Positions 1-8,739 of a DNA stretch of 64,000 nt are shown here, piece after piece (within the stretch, counting starts at the first letter, position 1; the number at the start of each line of letters is the position of its first letter). A program made the translations under genes and the position numbers. This DNA comes from Bacillus sp. FJAT-28004. GTDB lineage: Bacteria; Bacillota; Bacilli; Paenibacillales; Paenibacillaceae. The stretch is taken from assembly GCF_001280845.1 (NCBI RefSeq), contig NZ_LGHP01000001.1, forward strand, positions 4,505,777 through 4,569,776. Direction: 5' to 3'. The notes under the pieces are model-generated. The model saw nothing but the letters and a program-made list of their open reading frames with translations, did no database searches and was not told where the DNA came from.

Positions 1-945
1 GCTCATAGAGGATTTAAAGTGGCTAATCAGATGAATACGATGTTCGATACAGCATCGATCACCAAATTGTTTACGGCAGTAGCCATTCTACAGCTAGTGG
101 AAAAAGGCAAGATAAAACTGGAAGACCGAATTACGGCTATTATCGATCTCGCTGGCACTCAAATACCAAGTGACGTTACAATCGCTCATTTACTCACTCA
201 TACCTCCGGGATTGCCGATGATGCAGATGAAGAGATGGGGGAGAGCTACGAAGATTTGTTCATAAGCAAACCCAACTATTCGATAAGAAATTGTATTGAT
301 TTTATTCCTCAGTTTGCTTACAAGGAACCAAAATTCAAGGCTGGATCTGACGTCAGCTATAATAACTGCGCATTTGTGCTGCTAGGACTTGCGATTGAAA
401 AAGTGACCAATGAAAACTATCGAAGTTTTGTCGATCAACATATATTTCGTGCTTGCGGGATGCAGAACACAGCATTTATCTCAAAAGATGAGGGGGATGC
501 TCCAATTGCTGAAGGCTACGCCGCCATCTATGACGATCAAAATGTAGCAGCGTGGCGTAAAAATATATATTCATTTCCGCCAATGGGTACTTCTGATGGA
601 GGTGCCTTTACTACAGTCGGCGACCTTGATTTGTTCATGCGTGCATTGGTTAATGGAAAGTTATTATCCGAAGAGATGACGACTGAGATCATGAAGCCGC
701 AGTCTGCAATCGAACAAAAATATGATTGGGGTAAAATCGTAAACGGGTATGGTTTTCATTTTCTCTATCATAATGATGGTAAGCTTATTCGGATGTATAA
801 AGAAGGTTCAAATGCAGGTGTAGCAGCTATCTTTGCCTACTACCCGGAGATCGATTCGACCAGCATTATATTGGCAAATCAAACCTGCAACGTATGGGAA
901 CTGCATTGGAAAGCAGAGCAGCTGTTATTGGCTGCCGGTAATTAA
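1..945 (+). CDS. Serine beta-lactamase-family hydrolase, 5' truncated by window edge
   Basis: The reading frame is open from the first base, so the N-terminus lies outside the window; a GTG at 19 is unlikely to be the true start because the frame upstream still reads like family sequence. The 314 visible residues carry the active-site SxxK motif (SITK, about residue 19-22) and a Y-x-N motif (SYNN, about residue 114). This is the class C beta-lactamase / D-aminopeptidase / esterase fold, in which the motif serine forms the acyl-enzyme. A clear KTG-type third motif is not obvious. Substrate cannot be predicted; most chromosomal members of this family are not drug-resistance enzymes. The gene is followed by a bidirectional terminator and faces the nucleoside operon tail-to-tail. 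Confidence 0.85.
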   Translation, partial: AHRGFKVANQMNTMFDTASITKLFTAVAILQLVEKGKIKLEDRITAIIDLAGTQIPSDVTIAHLLTHTSGIADDADEEMGESYEDLFISKPNYSIRNCIDFIPQFAYKEPKFKAGSDVSYNNCAFVLLGLAIEKVTNENYRSFVDQHIFRACGMQNTAFISKDEGDAPIAEGYAAIYDDQNVAAWRKNIYSFPPMGTSDGGAFTTVGDLDLFMRALVNGKLLSEEMTTEIMKPQSAIEQKYDWGKIVNGYGFHFLYHNDGKLIRMYKEGSNAGVAAIFAYYPEIDSTSIILANQTCNVWELHWKAEQLLLAAGN

Positions 946-974
946 ACCCCTGCCTATACTGGCAGAAATCAAAG

Positions 975-1024
975 AAGAGGACTGTTATCGTTGCCGAAGG
1001 GCAAGTGTAACAGTCCTCTTTTGT
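975..1024. terminator. Bidirectional rho-independent terminator
   Basis: A 13-bp perfect inverted repeat (AAGAGGACTGTTA at 975-987 and its complement at 1008-1020) with a 20-nt loop lies between the convergent hydrolase and pdp genes, with T-rich sequence on the plus side. It can serve both transcripts. Confidence 0.8.
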
Positions 1025-1042
1025 TATGATTATTTAGTTATT

Positions 1043-2344
1043 TTACTCAGTAACAATACCGTAGACGAGTACGGGCGGCGTCACAGAGCTGCCGATACGA
1101 ATGTTTTCGTAAATGATCTTAAGCACGTCATCGACGTTCTCACGATTGGAATGAATCGTAACGAGTGATTCACCTGTTTTGACCGAATCACCGATTTTTT
1201 TGTTCAGCATGAGTCCTACAGCCAAATCAATTTCCGATTCCTTAGTCGCCCGTCCAGCACCAAGCAGCATAGCTGCGGTACCGATCTCATCGGCGATAAT
1301 TTCAGTGACAACGCCATCTGCTTTGGCAGGTACCTCAATGAGATAAGCGGCTTGCGGCAATTTCTCGGGATGATCCACAACAGACGGATCACCGCCTTGA
1401 TTAGCGATAAATGATTTGAATTTATCAAGCGCTTTGCCGTTGCGGATAACTTCCTTCAGCAGTTCCTCGGCTTCTTCCAGTGAACTAGCTTTATTCGCCA
1501 GAAACACCATTTGACTGCCTAGCGCAAGACATAGTTCTTCCAAGTCTTTAGGCCCTTTTCCTTGCAGCGTATCAATCGCTTCTTTTACTTCAAGCGCATT
1601 GCCGATAGCAAAGCCGAGCGGCTGACTCATATCCGAGATGACGGCCATCGTCTTGCGGCCAACGTTATTGCCGATGCTTACCATGGCATGCGCAAGCTCT
1701 TTGGCATCTTCAACGGTTTTCATGAACGCGCCAGCGCCGGTTTTTACGTCCAGCACGATAGCATCCGAGCCGGCAGCGATTTTCTTGCTCATAATAGAGC
1801 TAGCAATGAGCGGAATGGAATTGACGGTTGCTGTAACATCCCGCAAAGCATATAGCTTCTTATCAGCTGGCGTCAAATTGCCGGATTGTCCGATAACTGC
1901 AATTTTATCCTTGTTCACTAAGTTCACGAATTCATCTTTGTCGATTTCAACATGGAATCCTGCAATGGCTTCTAGTTTATCGATTGTACCGCCAGTATGT
2001 CCAAGGCCGCGACCTGACATTTTGGCAACGGGGATATCCAGTGCAGCAACGAGTGGTGCCAGTACGAGCGTAGTCGTATCGCCAACCCCACCCGTGGAGT
2101 GTTTATCTACCTTCACGCCTTCAATCGCTGATAGGTCAATCGTATCGCCGGAATTCACGATCGCCATGGTTAAGTCAGCGCGTTCGCGCTCTGTCATATC
2201 CTTGAAGAAGATAGCCATTGCCAAGGCGCTAACCTGATAGTCTGGAATTTCATCCTTCGTATAGCCTTCTATAATAAAGTTGATTTCCTCAGTCGTAAGT
2301 TCTTCGCCGTCCCGTTTTTTCTCAATTAGATCAACCATTCTCAT
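1043..2344 (-). CDS. pdp: Pyrimidine-nucleoside phosphorylase
   Basis: The 433-residue protein is full length for the thymidine/pyrimidine-nucleoside phosphorylase family. It carries the glycine-rich phosphate-binding signature KHSTGGVGD at residues 81-89. The enzyme splits uridine and deoxyuridine/thymidine with phosphate into base and (deoxy)ribose-1-phosphate. It is the last gene of the deoC-cdd-nupC-deoB-deoD-pdp operon; its sugar phosphate product feeds DeoB and then DeoC. The ATG at 2344 has GAGGAG 8 nt upstream; a second Met at codon 3 is an alternative. Identification is firm. Confidence 0.96.
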   Translation of the reverse strand: MRMVDLIEKKRDGEELTTEEINFIIEGYTKDEIPDYQVSALAMAIFFKDMTERERADLTMAIVNSGDTIDLSAIEGVKVDKHSTGGVGDTTTLVLAPLVAALDIPVAKMSGRGLGHTGGTIDKLEAIAGFHVEIDKDEFVNLVNKDKIAVIGQSGNLTPADKKLYALRDVTATVNSIPLIASSIMSKKIAAGSDAIVLDVKTGAGAFMKTVEDAKELAHAMVSIGNNVGRKTMAVISDMSQPLGFAIGNALEVKEAIDTLQGKGPKDLEELCLALGSQMVFLANKASSLEEAEELLKEVIRNGKALDKFKSFIANQGGDPSVVDHPEKLPQAAYLIEVPAKADGVVTEIIADEIGTAAMLLGAGRATKESEIDLAVGLMLNKKIGDSVKTGESLVTIHSNRENVDDVLKIIYENIRIGSSVTPPVLVYGIVTE

Positions 2345-2385
2345 TGTATTGTCTCCTCGCTGTCATCGTGTATTTTAAAGAAGGA

Positions 2386-3093
2386 TTATAGTGAAGTTAC
2401 GGTTTCAAGAGCGACTTCCATCATATCGTTAAAGGTGCTTTGACGTTCTGCCGAGCTCGTTTCTTCACCAGTCAGCAGGTGGTCACTCACGGTTAAAATC
2501 GTTAAAGCGTTGACGCCATATTTCGCTGCCAATGTATAAAGTGCTGTTGTTTCCATTTCCACACCTAGAACACCGTGATCCATTAGTCTTTGAACAATCG
2601 TTTTATCATCTCGGTAGAAAGTGTCCGAGCAAAAAATATTGCCCACATGCAGTTTTAGTCCTTTTGCAATACCGCGCTCATATGCTGCCTTTAGCAAGGA
2701 GAAGCTGCCAATCGGCGAGAAATCATAACCGCCAAAAACATGACGATTAACGCTGGAGTCCGTACATGCTGCTTGTGCCAAAATGACTTCACGAACGTGC
2801 ACGCTTTCCTGCATAGCACCGCAAGTGCCTACGCGCACCAGATTTTTTACGCCGTAATCCCGAATCAATTCATTCACATAAATACTAATAGAAGGGACAC
2901 CCATTCCTGTTCCCTGCACGGATATGCGATGTCCTTGATAAGTACCCGTAAAGCCTAGCATGCCTCTGACTTCGTTATAGCAGATAACATCCTCCAAATA
3001 CGTATCAGCAATATATTTAGCTCTCAGCGGATCTCCCGGCAATAAAATCGTTTCTGCAATTTGGCCTTGTTCGGCTCCAATATGAACGCTCAT
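2386..3093 (-). CDS. deoD: Purine-nucleoside phosphorylase, DeoD type
   Basis: The 235-residue protein has the high-molecular-mass (hexameric) PNP features: GDPLRAKYIA near the N-terminus, RVGTCGA around residue 83 and VEMETTALY around residue 177. It phosphorolyses purine (deoxy)ribonucleosides to base plus sugar-1-phosphate. The start is set at the second Met (3093) because AAGGAG lies about 7 nt upstream of it, whereas it nearly abuts the first Met at 3099. It sits between deoB and pdp with short gaps, within one operon. Confidence 0.95.
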   Translation of the reverse strand: MSVHIGAEQGQIAETILLPGDPLRAKYIADTYLEDVICYNEVRGMLGFTGTYQGHRISVQGTGMGVPSISIYVNELIRDYGVKNLVRVGTCGAMQESVHVREVILAQAACTDSSVNRHVFGGYDFSPIGSFSLLKAAYERGIAKGLKLHVGNIFCSDTFYRDDKTIVQRLMDHGVLGVEMETTALYTLAAKYGVNALTILTVSDHLLTGEETSSAERQSTFNDMMEVALETVTSL

Positions 3094-3114
3094 GAACATT
3101 CTCCTTTTTATTCG

Positions 3115-4296
3115 TTATTTTAATCGTCCCAAAAAGCTGCTTCCGTGCGCAGGCATCTTTACGCCGAAGTTTTCAGCAATGGTTGCCCCAATATCTGCAA
3201 AGGTTTCACTTATAGGAAGAGCCTGTCCGGTTTGTTGAAAACGAGGCGAGTATGCAAGCAGAGGCACATATTCGCGAGTGTGATCCGTTCCATGATAAGT
3301 CGGGTCATTGCCGTGATCTGCAGTGATGATGAGCAAGTCCTGATCTGTCAATTTGGCGAAAACCTCTGGCAAACGAGCATCATATTCTTCTAATGCTTGT
3401 CCATAACCTTTTGGATCGCGGCGATGTCCGAATAGAGCATCAAAATCAACCAGGTTCAAGAAGCTAATTCCCGTAAACGATTCGTCTATGGTCGCGATGA
3501 ATTGATCCATGCCGTCTGCATTGGATACGGTGCGCACGGTTTTCGTAACACCTTCACCATCGTATATATCGGATATTTTACCAAGAGCGATGACATCAAA
3601 TCCAGCATCTTTTAGTTCATTCATCACAGTTGGACCAAATGGCTTCAATGCATAGTCATGGCGATTGGATGTCCTTTTGAAATGACCCGGTTCACCGACA
3701 AAAGGACGTGCAATAATTCTCCCGAGCATGTAGGGATCGTCCAATGTGATTTCTCGGCAATATTCACAAATTTCATATAGCTCAGATAGCGGAACCACAT
3801 CTTCATGAGCAGCAATTTGCAGTACGGAATCAGCAGAGGTGTATACAATTAGTGCACCAGTCTGCATATGCTCTTCGCCAAGCTCGTCGATAATTTCGGT
3901 GCCGCTGGCAGGTTTGTTTCCAATAACCTTGCGACCGGTATGCGCTTCAATGCGATCAATTAATTCCGGCGGAAAACCGTCTGCGAAGACGCGAAAGGGT
4001 ACTGCAATATGAAGCCCCATGATCTCCCAATGACCAGTCATTGTATCTTTGCCGTTTGACGCTTCTTGCATTTTTGTATAATAAGCAAGGGGCTGGTCTG
4101 CGACCTTCACTCCAGCAATTTCCTTAATGTTGGATAATCCGAGCTTGGCCATATTAGGCATCTCCAGACCTCCGCATTCCCGGGCGATATGGCCGAGTGT
4201 ATCCACATTAATATCTCCGAAGCTAGCTGCATCCGGCGACTGGCCGATGCCTACCGAGTCCAGGACAACAAGATGAATTCTTTGAAACTTGTTCAT
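3115..4296 (-). CDS. deoB: Phosphopentomutase
   Basis: The 393-residue length is standard for DeoB, an alkaline-phosphatase-superfamily mutase that converts (deoxy)ribose-1-phosphate to the 5-phosphate using Mn2+. Metal-ligand motifs are visible at both ends: VLDSVGIG near residue 11 and ITADHGNDPTYHGTDHTRE near residue 325. It links the two phosphorylases encoded downstream to the aldolase DeoC encoded at the operon head. AAGGAG lies about 10 nt before the ATG. Confidence 0.96.
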   Translation of the reverse strand: MNKFQRIHLVVLDSVGIGQSPDAASFGDINVDTLGHIARECGGLEMPNMAKLGLSNIKEIAGVKVADQPLAYYTKMQEASNGKDTMTGHWEIMGLHIAVPFRVFADGFPPELIDRIEAHTGRKVIGNKPASGTEIIDELGEEHMQTGALIVYTSADSVLQIAAHEDVVPLSELYEICEYCREITLDDPYMLGRIIARPFVGEPGHFKRTSNRHDYALKPFGPTVMNELKDAGFDVIALGKISDIYDGEGVTKTVRTVSNADGMDQFIATIDESFTGISFLNLVDFDALFGHRRDPKGYGQALEEYDARLPEVFAKLTDQDLLIITADHGNDPTYHGTDHTREYVPLLAYSPRFQQTGQALPISETFADIGATIAENFGVKMPAHGSSFLGRLK

Positions 4297-4313
4297 TGGT
4301 TTTAGGCTCCTTG

Positions 4314-5495
4314 TTATTTAATAAACAGTCCGGCAATAATTGCTGACAAGACGCTAACTAAAGTAGCCCCGTACAACAATTTTAACCCAAATCGAGCCAC
4401 TACGTTGCCTTGTTTTTCATGCAGACCTTTAACGGCACCGGCGATGATGCCGATCGATGAGAAGTTAGCGAATGAAACTAAGAATACAGATACAATGCCG
4501 ACAGCGCGTGCGGACAAATTAGGATATTTCTCTAACTCGAGCATAGCTACAAACTCGTTGGATACCATTTTTGTTGCCATAATGCTTCCTGCGTCGACTG
4601 CATCTTTCCATGGAACACCCATGATAAAAGCAAAGGGAGCAAAGATATAACCTAACAATTCTTGGAACGAAATGCCGATGATACCGCTGAAAAGTCCATT
4701 AACGAGCGCGATCATTGCGATAAAACCAATGAGCATAGCTGCGACTATGACAGCGACCTTGAAGCCGTCTAATATATATTCGCCTAACACTTCAAAAAAT
4801 GATTGTTTTTCTTCGTCTTGCACTTGCAAAATATCTTCTTCTGGCTCGACCTTATAAGGGTTGAGAATGGAAGCAATGATAAAGCCGCCAAACAGATTAA
4901 GCACAAGCGCCGTTACAACATATTTGGGATCGAGTATTTGCATGTATGAGCCGACAATTGACATCGATACCGTAGACATTGCCGAGGCACATAACGTATA
5001 CAACCGATGTTTAGGCAGTAACCCAATTTGCTTTTTAACGGAAATGAATACCTCTGATTGTCCCAGAATAGCAGAAGCGACCGCGTTATAGGACTCCAAT
5101 TTTCCCATTCCGTTTATTTTGCTCAAGACAAGACCGATATATTTGACGATGAACGGCAGAACCTTGATATATTGCAATATGCCAATGAGAGCTGAAATAA
5201 AAACGATCGGCAGCAGTACACTTAAAAAGAAAGAAAACTGTCCTTCATTTAGAAGGCCGCCAAATACGAATTCAATTCCTGTGTGGGCATACCCAAGCAA
5301 TTTCTCGAACATACTGGAGAAGCCTTTAATTAAAACAGCACCTGCAACGGTATTCAATAAAACGAAAGCTAAAATCACCTGTAGGATGACCATGATAACT
5401 AATGGTTTGAAGCGAATGTTCTTTTTGTCATTGCTGGCGATGTACGATAGTCCAAGAACAACAAGCAAACCTAATATAGCGATTAAAAATTTCAT
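4314..5495 (-). CDS. nupC: Concentrative nucleoside transporter (CNT/NupC family)
   Basis: The 393-residue polytopic membrane protein has the CNT architecture: N-terminal helices, a central region (LGQSEVFISVKKQ near residue 145) with the conserved Q/E-rich re-entrant motif, and a C-terminal nucleoside-binding part including ISFQELLGYIFAPFAFIMG. The family imports pyrimidine nucleosides, or more broadly nucleosides, by proton or sodium symport. Its place between cdd and deoB argues for nucleoside uptake feeding the salvage enzymes. AGGAG lies 8 nt before the ATG. A 76-nt gap from cdd holds a cre-like sequence. Confidence 0.94.
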   Translation of the reverse strand: MKFLIAILGLLVVLGLSYIASNDKKNIRFKPLVIMVILQVILAFVLLNTVAGAVLIKGFSSMFEKLLGYAHTGIEFVFGGLLNEGQFSFFLSVLLPIVFISALIGILQYIKVLPFIVKYIGLVLSKINGMGKLESYNAVASAILGQSEVFISVKKQIGLLPKHRLYTLCASAMSTVSMSIVGSYMQILDPKYVVTALVLNLFGGFIIASILNPYKVEPEEDILQVQDEEKQSFFEVLGEYILDGFKVAVIVAAMLIGFIAMIALVNGLFSGIIGISFQELLGYIFAPFAFIMGVPWKDAVDAGSIMATKMVSNEFVAMLELEKYPNLSARAVGIVSVFLVSFANFSSIGIIAGAVKGLHEKQGNVVARFGLKLLYGATLVSVLSAIIAGLFIK

Positions 5496-5542
5496 GGTTC
5501 ATTCTCCTAGTAAGTTAGTATTGTGCGAGTTTAGAGTTACTA

Positions 5543-5556
5543 TGAAGCGCTTACAA
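5543..5556 (-). promoter_or_regulatory. Possible imperfect cre (CcpA) site upstream of nupC
   Basis: On the minus strand the sequence TTGTAAGCGCTTCA resembles a catabolite-responsive element but lacks one base for a full symmetrical match. CcpA control of nucleoside catabolism is known in Bacillus. The position inside the operon, rather than at its main promoter, makes this tentative. Confidence 0.3.
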
Positions 5557-5571
5557 TAGATTCACAGATTA

Positions 5572-5964
5572 CTATTTCATATCAGATGCTCGAAAAGCAC
5601 CTGGAAGCAGTTGTGCCATTGTCCATTCCTCGGTATGTCCGTGGAGATTCGTCAAATAAATTTTTGTATTCTCATCACAAAATTCTGCTAATACTTGGCG
5701 ACAAGCGCCGCATGGAGAGACGGGACCTTCGGTATCCGCTACTACTGCAATGGCCTCAATAATGCGATCGCCTTCCGATACCGCTTTGAAAATAGCAGTT
5801 CGCTCAGCGCAATTGGTTAATCCAAACGATGCGTTCTCAATATTGCAGCCTCGGTAAATGCGTTTGCTGCCTGTTAGTAAAGCGGCCCCAACAGCAAAAT
5901 GTGAGTAGGGGATATGAGCATGTTGACGCGCTTCAATCGCTTCTTTAATCAACTGATCCTTCAT
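5572..5964 (-). CDS. cdd: Cytidine deaminase
   Basis: The 130-residue protein matches the short tetrameric cytidine deaminases. The zinc site is visible: NCAERTA (Cys ligand plus catalytic Glu) in mid-protein and PCGACR about 35 residues later (two Cys ligands). It deaminates cytidine and deoxycytidine to uridine and deoxyuridine, which Pdp can then split. The start is placed at 5964, not 10 codons upstream, because AGGAGG lies directly in front of it. It is the second gene of the salvage operon. Confidence 0.95.
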   Translation of the reverse strand: MKDQLIKEAIEARQHAHIPYSHFAVGAALLTGSKRIYRGCNIENASFGLTNCAERTAIFKAVSEGDRIIEAIAVVADTEGPVSPCGACRQVLAEFCDENTKIYLTNLHGHTEEWTMAQLLPGAFRASDMK

Positions 5965-6019
5965 CGGTCTACCTCCTGTAAGCTGCTCCAGCAAGGAGCA
6001 GCACCATCATATCTATTAT

Positions 6020-6688
6020 TTAGTAAGAAGAGGTCGATTGCTCGCCTTCCATAATCTTCACACCTGAGCTGGCACCGATTCTTGATGCGCCTGCTGCAAT
6101 CATTTTTTCCATATCCTCAAGATTGCGAATGCCTCCGGAAGCTTTTACTCCGAGCTTGTCCCCAACCGTTTTACGCATAAGCGCAACGTCTTCAGCAGTT
6201 GCTCCGCCAGTAGAGAAGCCTGTCGATGTTTTCACGAAATCCGCACCCGCTTTAGCAGACAACTGACAAGCACGTACCTTTTCATCGTCTGTAAGAAGCG
6301 ATGCTTCGATAATTACTTTTACAAGAGCTTTACCTGCAGCTGCTTCAACAACGGCTTGAATATCTTTTTGTACAAAATCATCATCACCATCTTTTAACGC
6401 ACCGATGTTGATGACCATATCAACCTCAGTCGCTCCACTTGCAATAGCGTTTTTGGCTTCAAAGGCTTTCGTTTCAGTAGTGGCAGCCCCTAGCGGAAAT
6501 CCGATTACCGTACAAACTTTAACGGTGCTGTTTGCCAACTGCTCAGCAGAATAAGCAACCCAAGTTGGATTGACGCAAACGGAAGCAAAACTATATTTTT
6601 TCGCTTCAGTCGTTAATTTTGTAATCTCAGACTTTGTTGCGTCTGCACGCAAAAGCGTATGATCAATCATTCCAGACAAATTTAACAT
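6020..6688 (-). CDS. deoC: Deoxyribose-phosphate aldolase
   Basis: The 222-residue class I aldolase cleaves 2-deoxyribose-5-phosphate to glyceraldehyde-3-phosphate and acetaldehyde. The Schiff-base Lys is K153 in FVKTSTGFSTGGAT, the second active-site Lys is K182 in KASGGIRN, and Asp90 in VDMVINIG matches the proton-relay Asp. It is the first gene of the operon, directly behind the DeoR-like promoter. AGGTG lies about 8 nt before the ATG. Confidence 0.96.
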   Translation of the reverse strand: MLNLSGMIDHTLLRADATKSEITKLTTEAKKYSFASVCVNPTWVAYSAEQLANSTVKVCTVIGFPLGAATTETKAFEAKNAIASGATEVDMVINIGALKDGDDDFVQKDIQAVVEAAAGKALVKVIIEASLLTDDEKVRACQLSAKAGADFVKTSTGFSTGGATAEDVALMRKTVGDKLGVKASGGIRNLEDMEKMIAAGASRIGASSGVKIMEGEQSTSSY

Positions 6689-6732
6689 AGCCAGTTCACC
6701 TTCCCCTTATACGAATGCTTAATTTCAGGACT

Positions 6733-6783
6733 ATAATAACACGACTTTGAACATATGTAAAATCATAAATGAACAAATGTTCA
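6733..6783 (-). promoter_or_regulatory. deo operon promoter with DeoR-like operator palindrome and half-site
   Basis: On the minus strand a -35 box TTTACA (6756-6761) and -10 box TATTAT (6733-6738) are separated by exactly 17 nt. A 14-nt palindrome, TGAACAAATGTTCA (plus-strand reading, 6770-6783), lies just upstream of the -35 box. A direct repeat of its half, TATGTTCAA (complement of 6747-6755), sits between -35 and -10. This matches the arrangement I recall for Bacillus subtilis DeoR at dra-nupC-pdp. No deoR gene is visible in the window. Confidence 0.75.
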
Positions 6784-6817
6784 ATCCTCATATTGGATTA
6801 AGGAAGCAGAAATAAAT

Positions 6818-6856
6818 AAAAGCCGAGAAACCTTCTATTAGAGGTTTCCCGGCTTT
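6818..6856 (-). terminator. Rho-independent terminator of the M28 peptidase gene
   Basis: A long, nearly perfect stem (AAAGCCG.GAAACCT against AGGTTTC.CGGCTTT) with a short loop lies directly after the peptidase stop codon and is followed on the minus strand by a T-rich tract. Confidence 0.8.
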
Positions 6857-6858
6857 CA

Positions 6859-8514
6859 TTAATTTATGTTGTTTGCATTCGATTCTAAAGGTTTCGCTTC
6901 AAGGTTCATGAATGCTGGTATAGCAAGTGGGACAAAAAGACATAAAATAATGAGCAAATAATGACTGCCTTGCACTCCGAAGCCAATGAATAATAACCGC
7001 AAGGCCGGATACAAAAGAAGAGTAAGAGGTACCGCAGTAAGGATGGAGAGGATCATGCTTGCAAGGACGAATCTGCTGAGCAAGAGATAGCCTAATAGGC
7101 TAATAGAACATAAAGCTAAAGGTATTGCAGTCAAATAATGGCTTCCTGGCAAAAAGAATGTTGTCATAACAGTAAGTATCGCCATGATGAGCATAGCACC
7201 AACGATGATATCGATGACGGACAGTCCTTTAGCGAGCCTTTTCATTCTGGTCATTGTTTTAAGTTTCTTAAGCACCCAAATCATTAAGCAGATTAGGATA
7301 GCTGCGATAGCCAAAAAGATAAGAAGAGCACCAGCTATTCCTTGAAATTCGTAAATGCTGAAGGCGATATAGAAAAACGTTCCGAAAATGTAGAGCAATA
7401 TCGTGCAGGTGACAACAAATAAACTCCATCTAATGCTTTTTCGTAGATGAACTATTTTTTTATTTATCCCATACAGAACAGCTGCGGCGCCAAGCAATAA
7501 TGCGATTGCAGTAAGTGCATAGTTCCAAGAAACGGGATAAACGATAAGTTTTTTGCCGACAAGGTTAAAGAAAGCCTGATCCTCTTCATTTGAAAGTGTG
7601 GTAAGATCATAGGCTCCAAACGCCTTGATTATTGAAACGGCATGCTCACCCATGTTCTGAACGGTTGGTAAATCCACATGGTTTAAATCATCTTTTTGGG
7701 TATGGTAAACCCCCGCACCTTCAATATAGGCTAAGTTTAATCCGATAACCCCATTATTATTAAACGCGGTTAAATCAGTATCATGAGGCAAAATGGTGTA
7801 CAAGTCGGACAGGAAGGAGAATGCATAGGGGCTTTCTACATGCTCATTGAATAATTGAATCGCTTTGCCGCTCGGTCCGATTGTTTGATAAAGCAGGATG
7901 GGACCCTTGAAACCGCGGGCTTCCAAATTGACAACAACCCCAATATTATCCATCGTATGCTTTTTTACATACTCCATGGCCCCATAAAGTCCAGCTTCTT
8001 CTCCGTCAGTAATGAGAAAGGTAATCGTGTTTTTCAATTGCTTTTCTTGTTTAAGCACGCGCATAACTTCCAAAATAACGCCAACATTTACGGCATCGTC
8101 ATTCACACCAGGGCCTTCTTCGACCGAGTCATAATGTGCCATCATCATCGTCGTTTTGCCTGGTTCGGAGCCTTCTACGGTTGCAACAATGTTTTGAATG
8201 GGGAGCTCTTTACCCTCATGCATGACGGTAGAACTTTCAATCATTACCGGTATATCCATCATTCGAATCGTATTGATAATGTAGTTCTTGGCTTCTTCAT
8301 GGTATTCTGTTCCGGGATGCCGTGGTTTTTGTGCAAATGACTTCAAATCCTCGTAAACCCGTTCCGCGGAAAATTGGTTAGCCGGTGCTTGGTTGGGTAT
8401 GACCGCAGTGGATGGGGTGCTTTGCATTATAAAAAAGATAACCGTAATAATGACGGCCACATACACGATGAAAGCAGCCCATGTAAGAAGTGGTCTTCCC
8501 ATGACGGAATACAT
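6859..8514 (-). CDS. Membrane-bound M28 family zinc aminopeptidase
   Basis: The protein of about 551 residues has one N-terminal membrane helix, an M28 peptidase domain and a C-terminal block of about seven hydrophobic helices. Zinc-site residues are visible: HYDSV (His127), GVNDDA (Asp139) and the catalytic Glu-Glu in TDGEEAG (172-173). The catalytic domain should face outside the membrane, so a role in extracellular peptide trimming is likely but the substrate is unknown. The ATG at 8514 is preferred because AGGGGG lies 10 nt upstream; a TTG three codons earlier is too close to it. Monocistronic. Confidence 0.88.
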   Translation of the reverse strand: MYSVMGRPLLTWAAFIVYVAVIITVIFFIMQSTPSTAVIPNQAPANQFSAERVYEDLKSFAQKPRHPGTEYHEEAKNYIINTIRMMDIPVMIESSTVMHEGKELPIQNIVATVEGSEPGKTTMMMAHYDSVEEGPGVNDDAVNVGVILEVMRVLKQEKQLKNTITFLITDGEEAGLYGAMEYVKKHTMDNIGVVVNLEARGFKGPILLYQTIGPSGKAIQLFNEHVESPYAFSFLSDLYTILPHDTDLTAFNNNGVIGLNLAYIEGAGVYHTQKDDLNHVDLPTVQNMGEHAVSIIKAFGAYDLTTLSNEEDQAFFNLVGKKLIVYPVSWNYALTAIALLLGAAAVLYGINKKIVHLRKSIRWSLFVVTCTILLYIFGTFFYIAFSIYEFQGIAGALLIFLAIAAILICLMIWVLKKLKTMTRMKRLAKGLSVIDIIVGAMLIMAILTVMTTFFLPGSHYLTAIPLALCSISLLGYLLLSRFVLASMILSILTAVPLTLLLYPALRLLFIGFGVQGSHYLLIILCLFVPLAIPAFMNLEAKPLESNANNIN

Positions 8515-8693
8515 TTCAGACAAACCCCCTGCTTCACATTGAATTTCAAATTAGGAAATAGCGGTTTTATATAGGAACACTTAAGTTCTTTATATCATAA
8601 AATTACATTTTATACCTATTATTTTAATTTTATGAAGGAGTTATTGGAAGCTGAAGGGGGGAATATGCTATACGTTGAAATTATGCACCACAC

Positions 8694-8733
8694 AAAAACA
8701 GTTCGCACCTCGTTTGAGGGCGAACTGTTTTTC
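8694..8733 (-). terminator. Rho-independent terminator of the ATP-grasp gene
   Basis: A 15-bp stem (AAACAGTTCGC.CCTC with GAGG.CGAACTGTTT) and a 4-nt loop lie immediately downstream of the ATP-grasp stop codon, with A/T tracts on both sides. Confidence 0.8.
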
Positions 8734-8739
8734 TTTACT

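Noticed and set aside
1638..2237. 199-codon plus-strand open frame within pdp
   Set aside because: It is fully antisense to a clear phosphorylase gene, has Ser/Thr-rich low-complexity composition typical of shadow frames and no ribosome site.
8632..8739. Open frame starting ATGAAGGAG in the gap before the ATP-grasp terminator
   Set aside because: No ribosome site, runs through a terminator hairpin into the antisense of the ATP-grasp gene.
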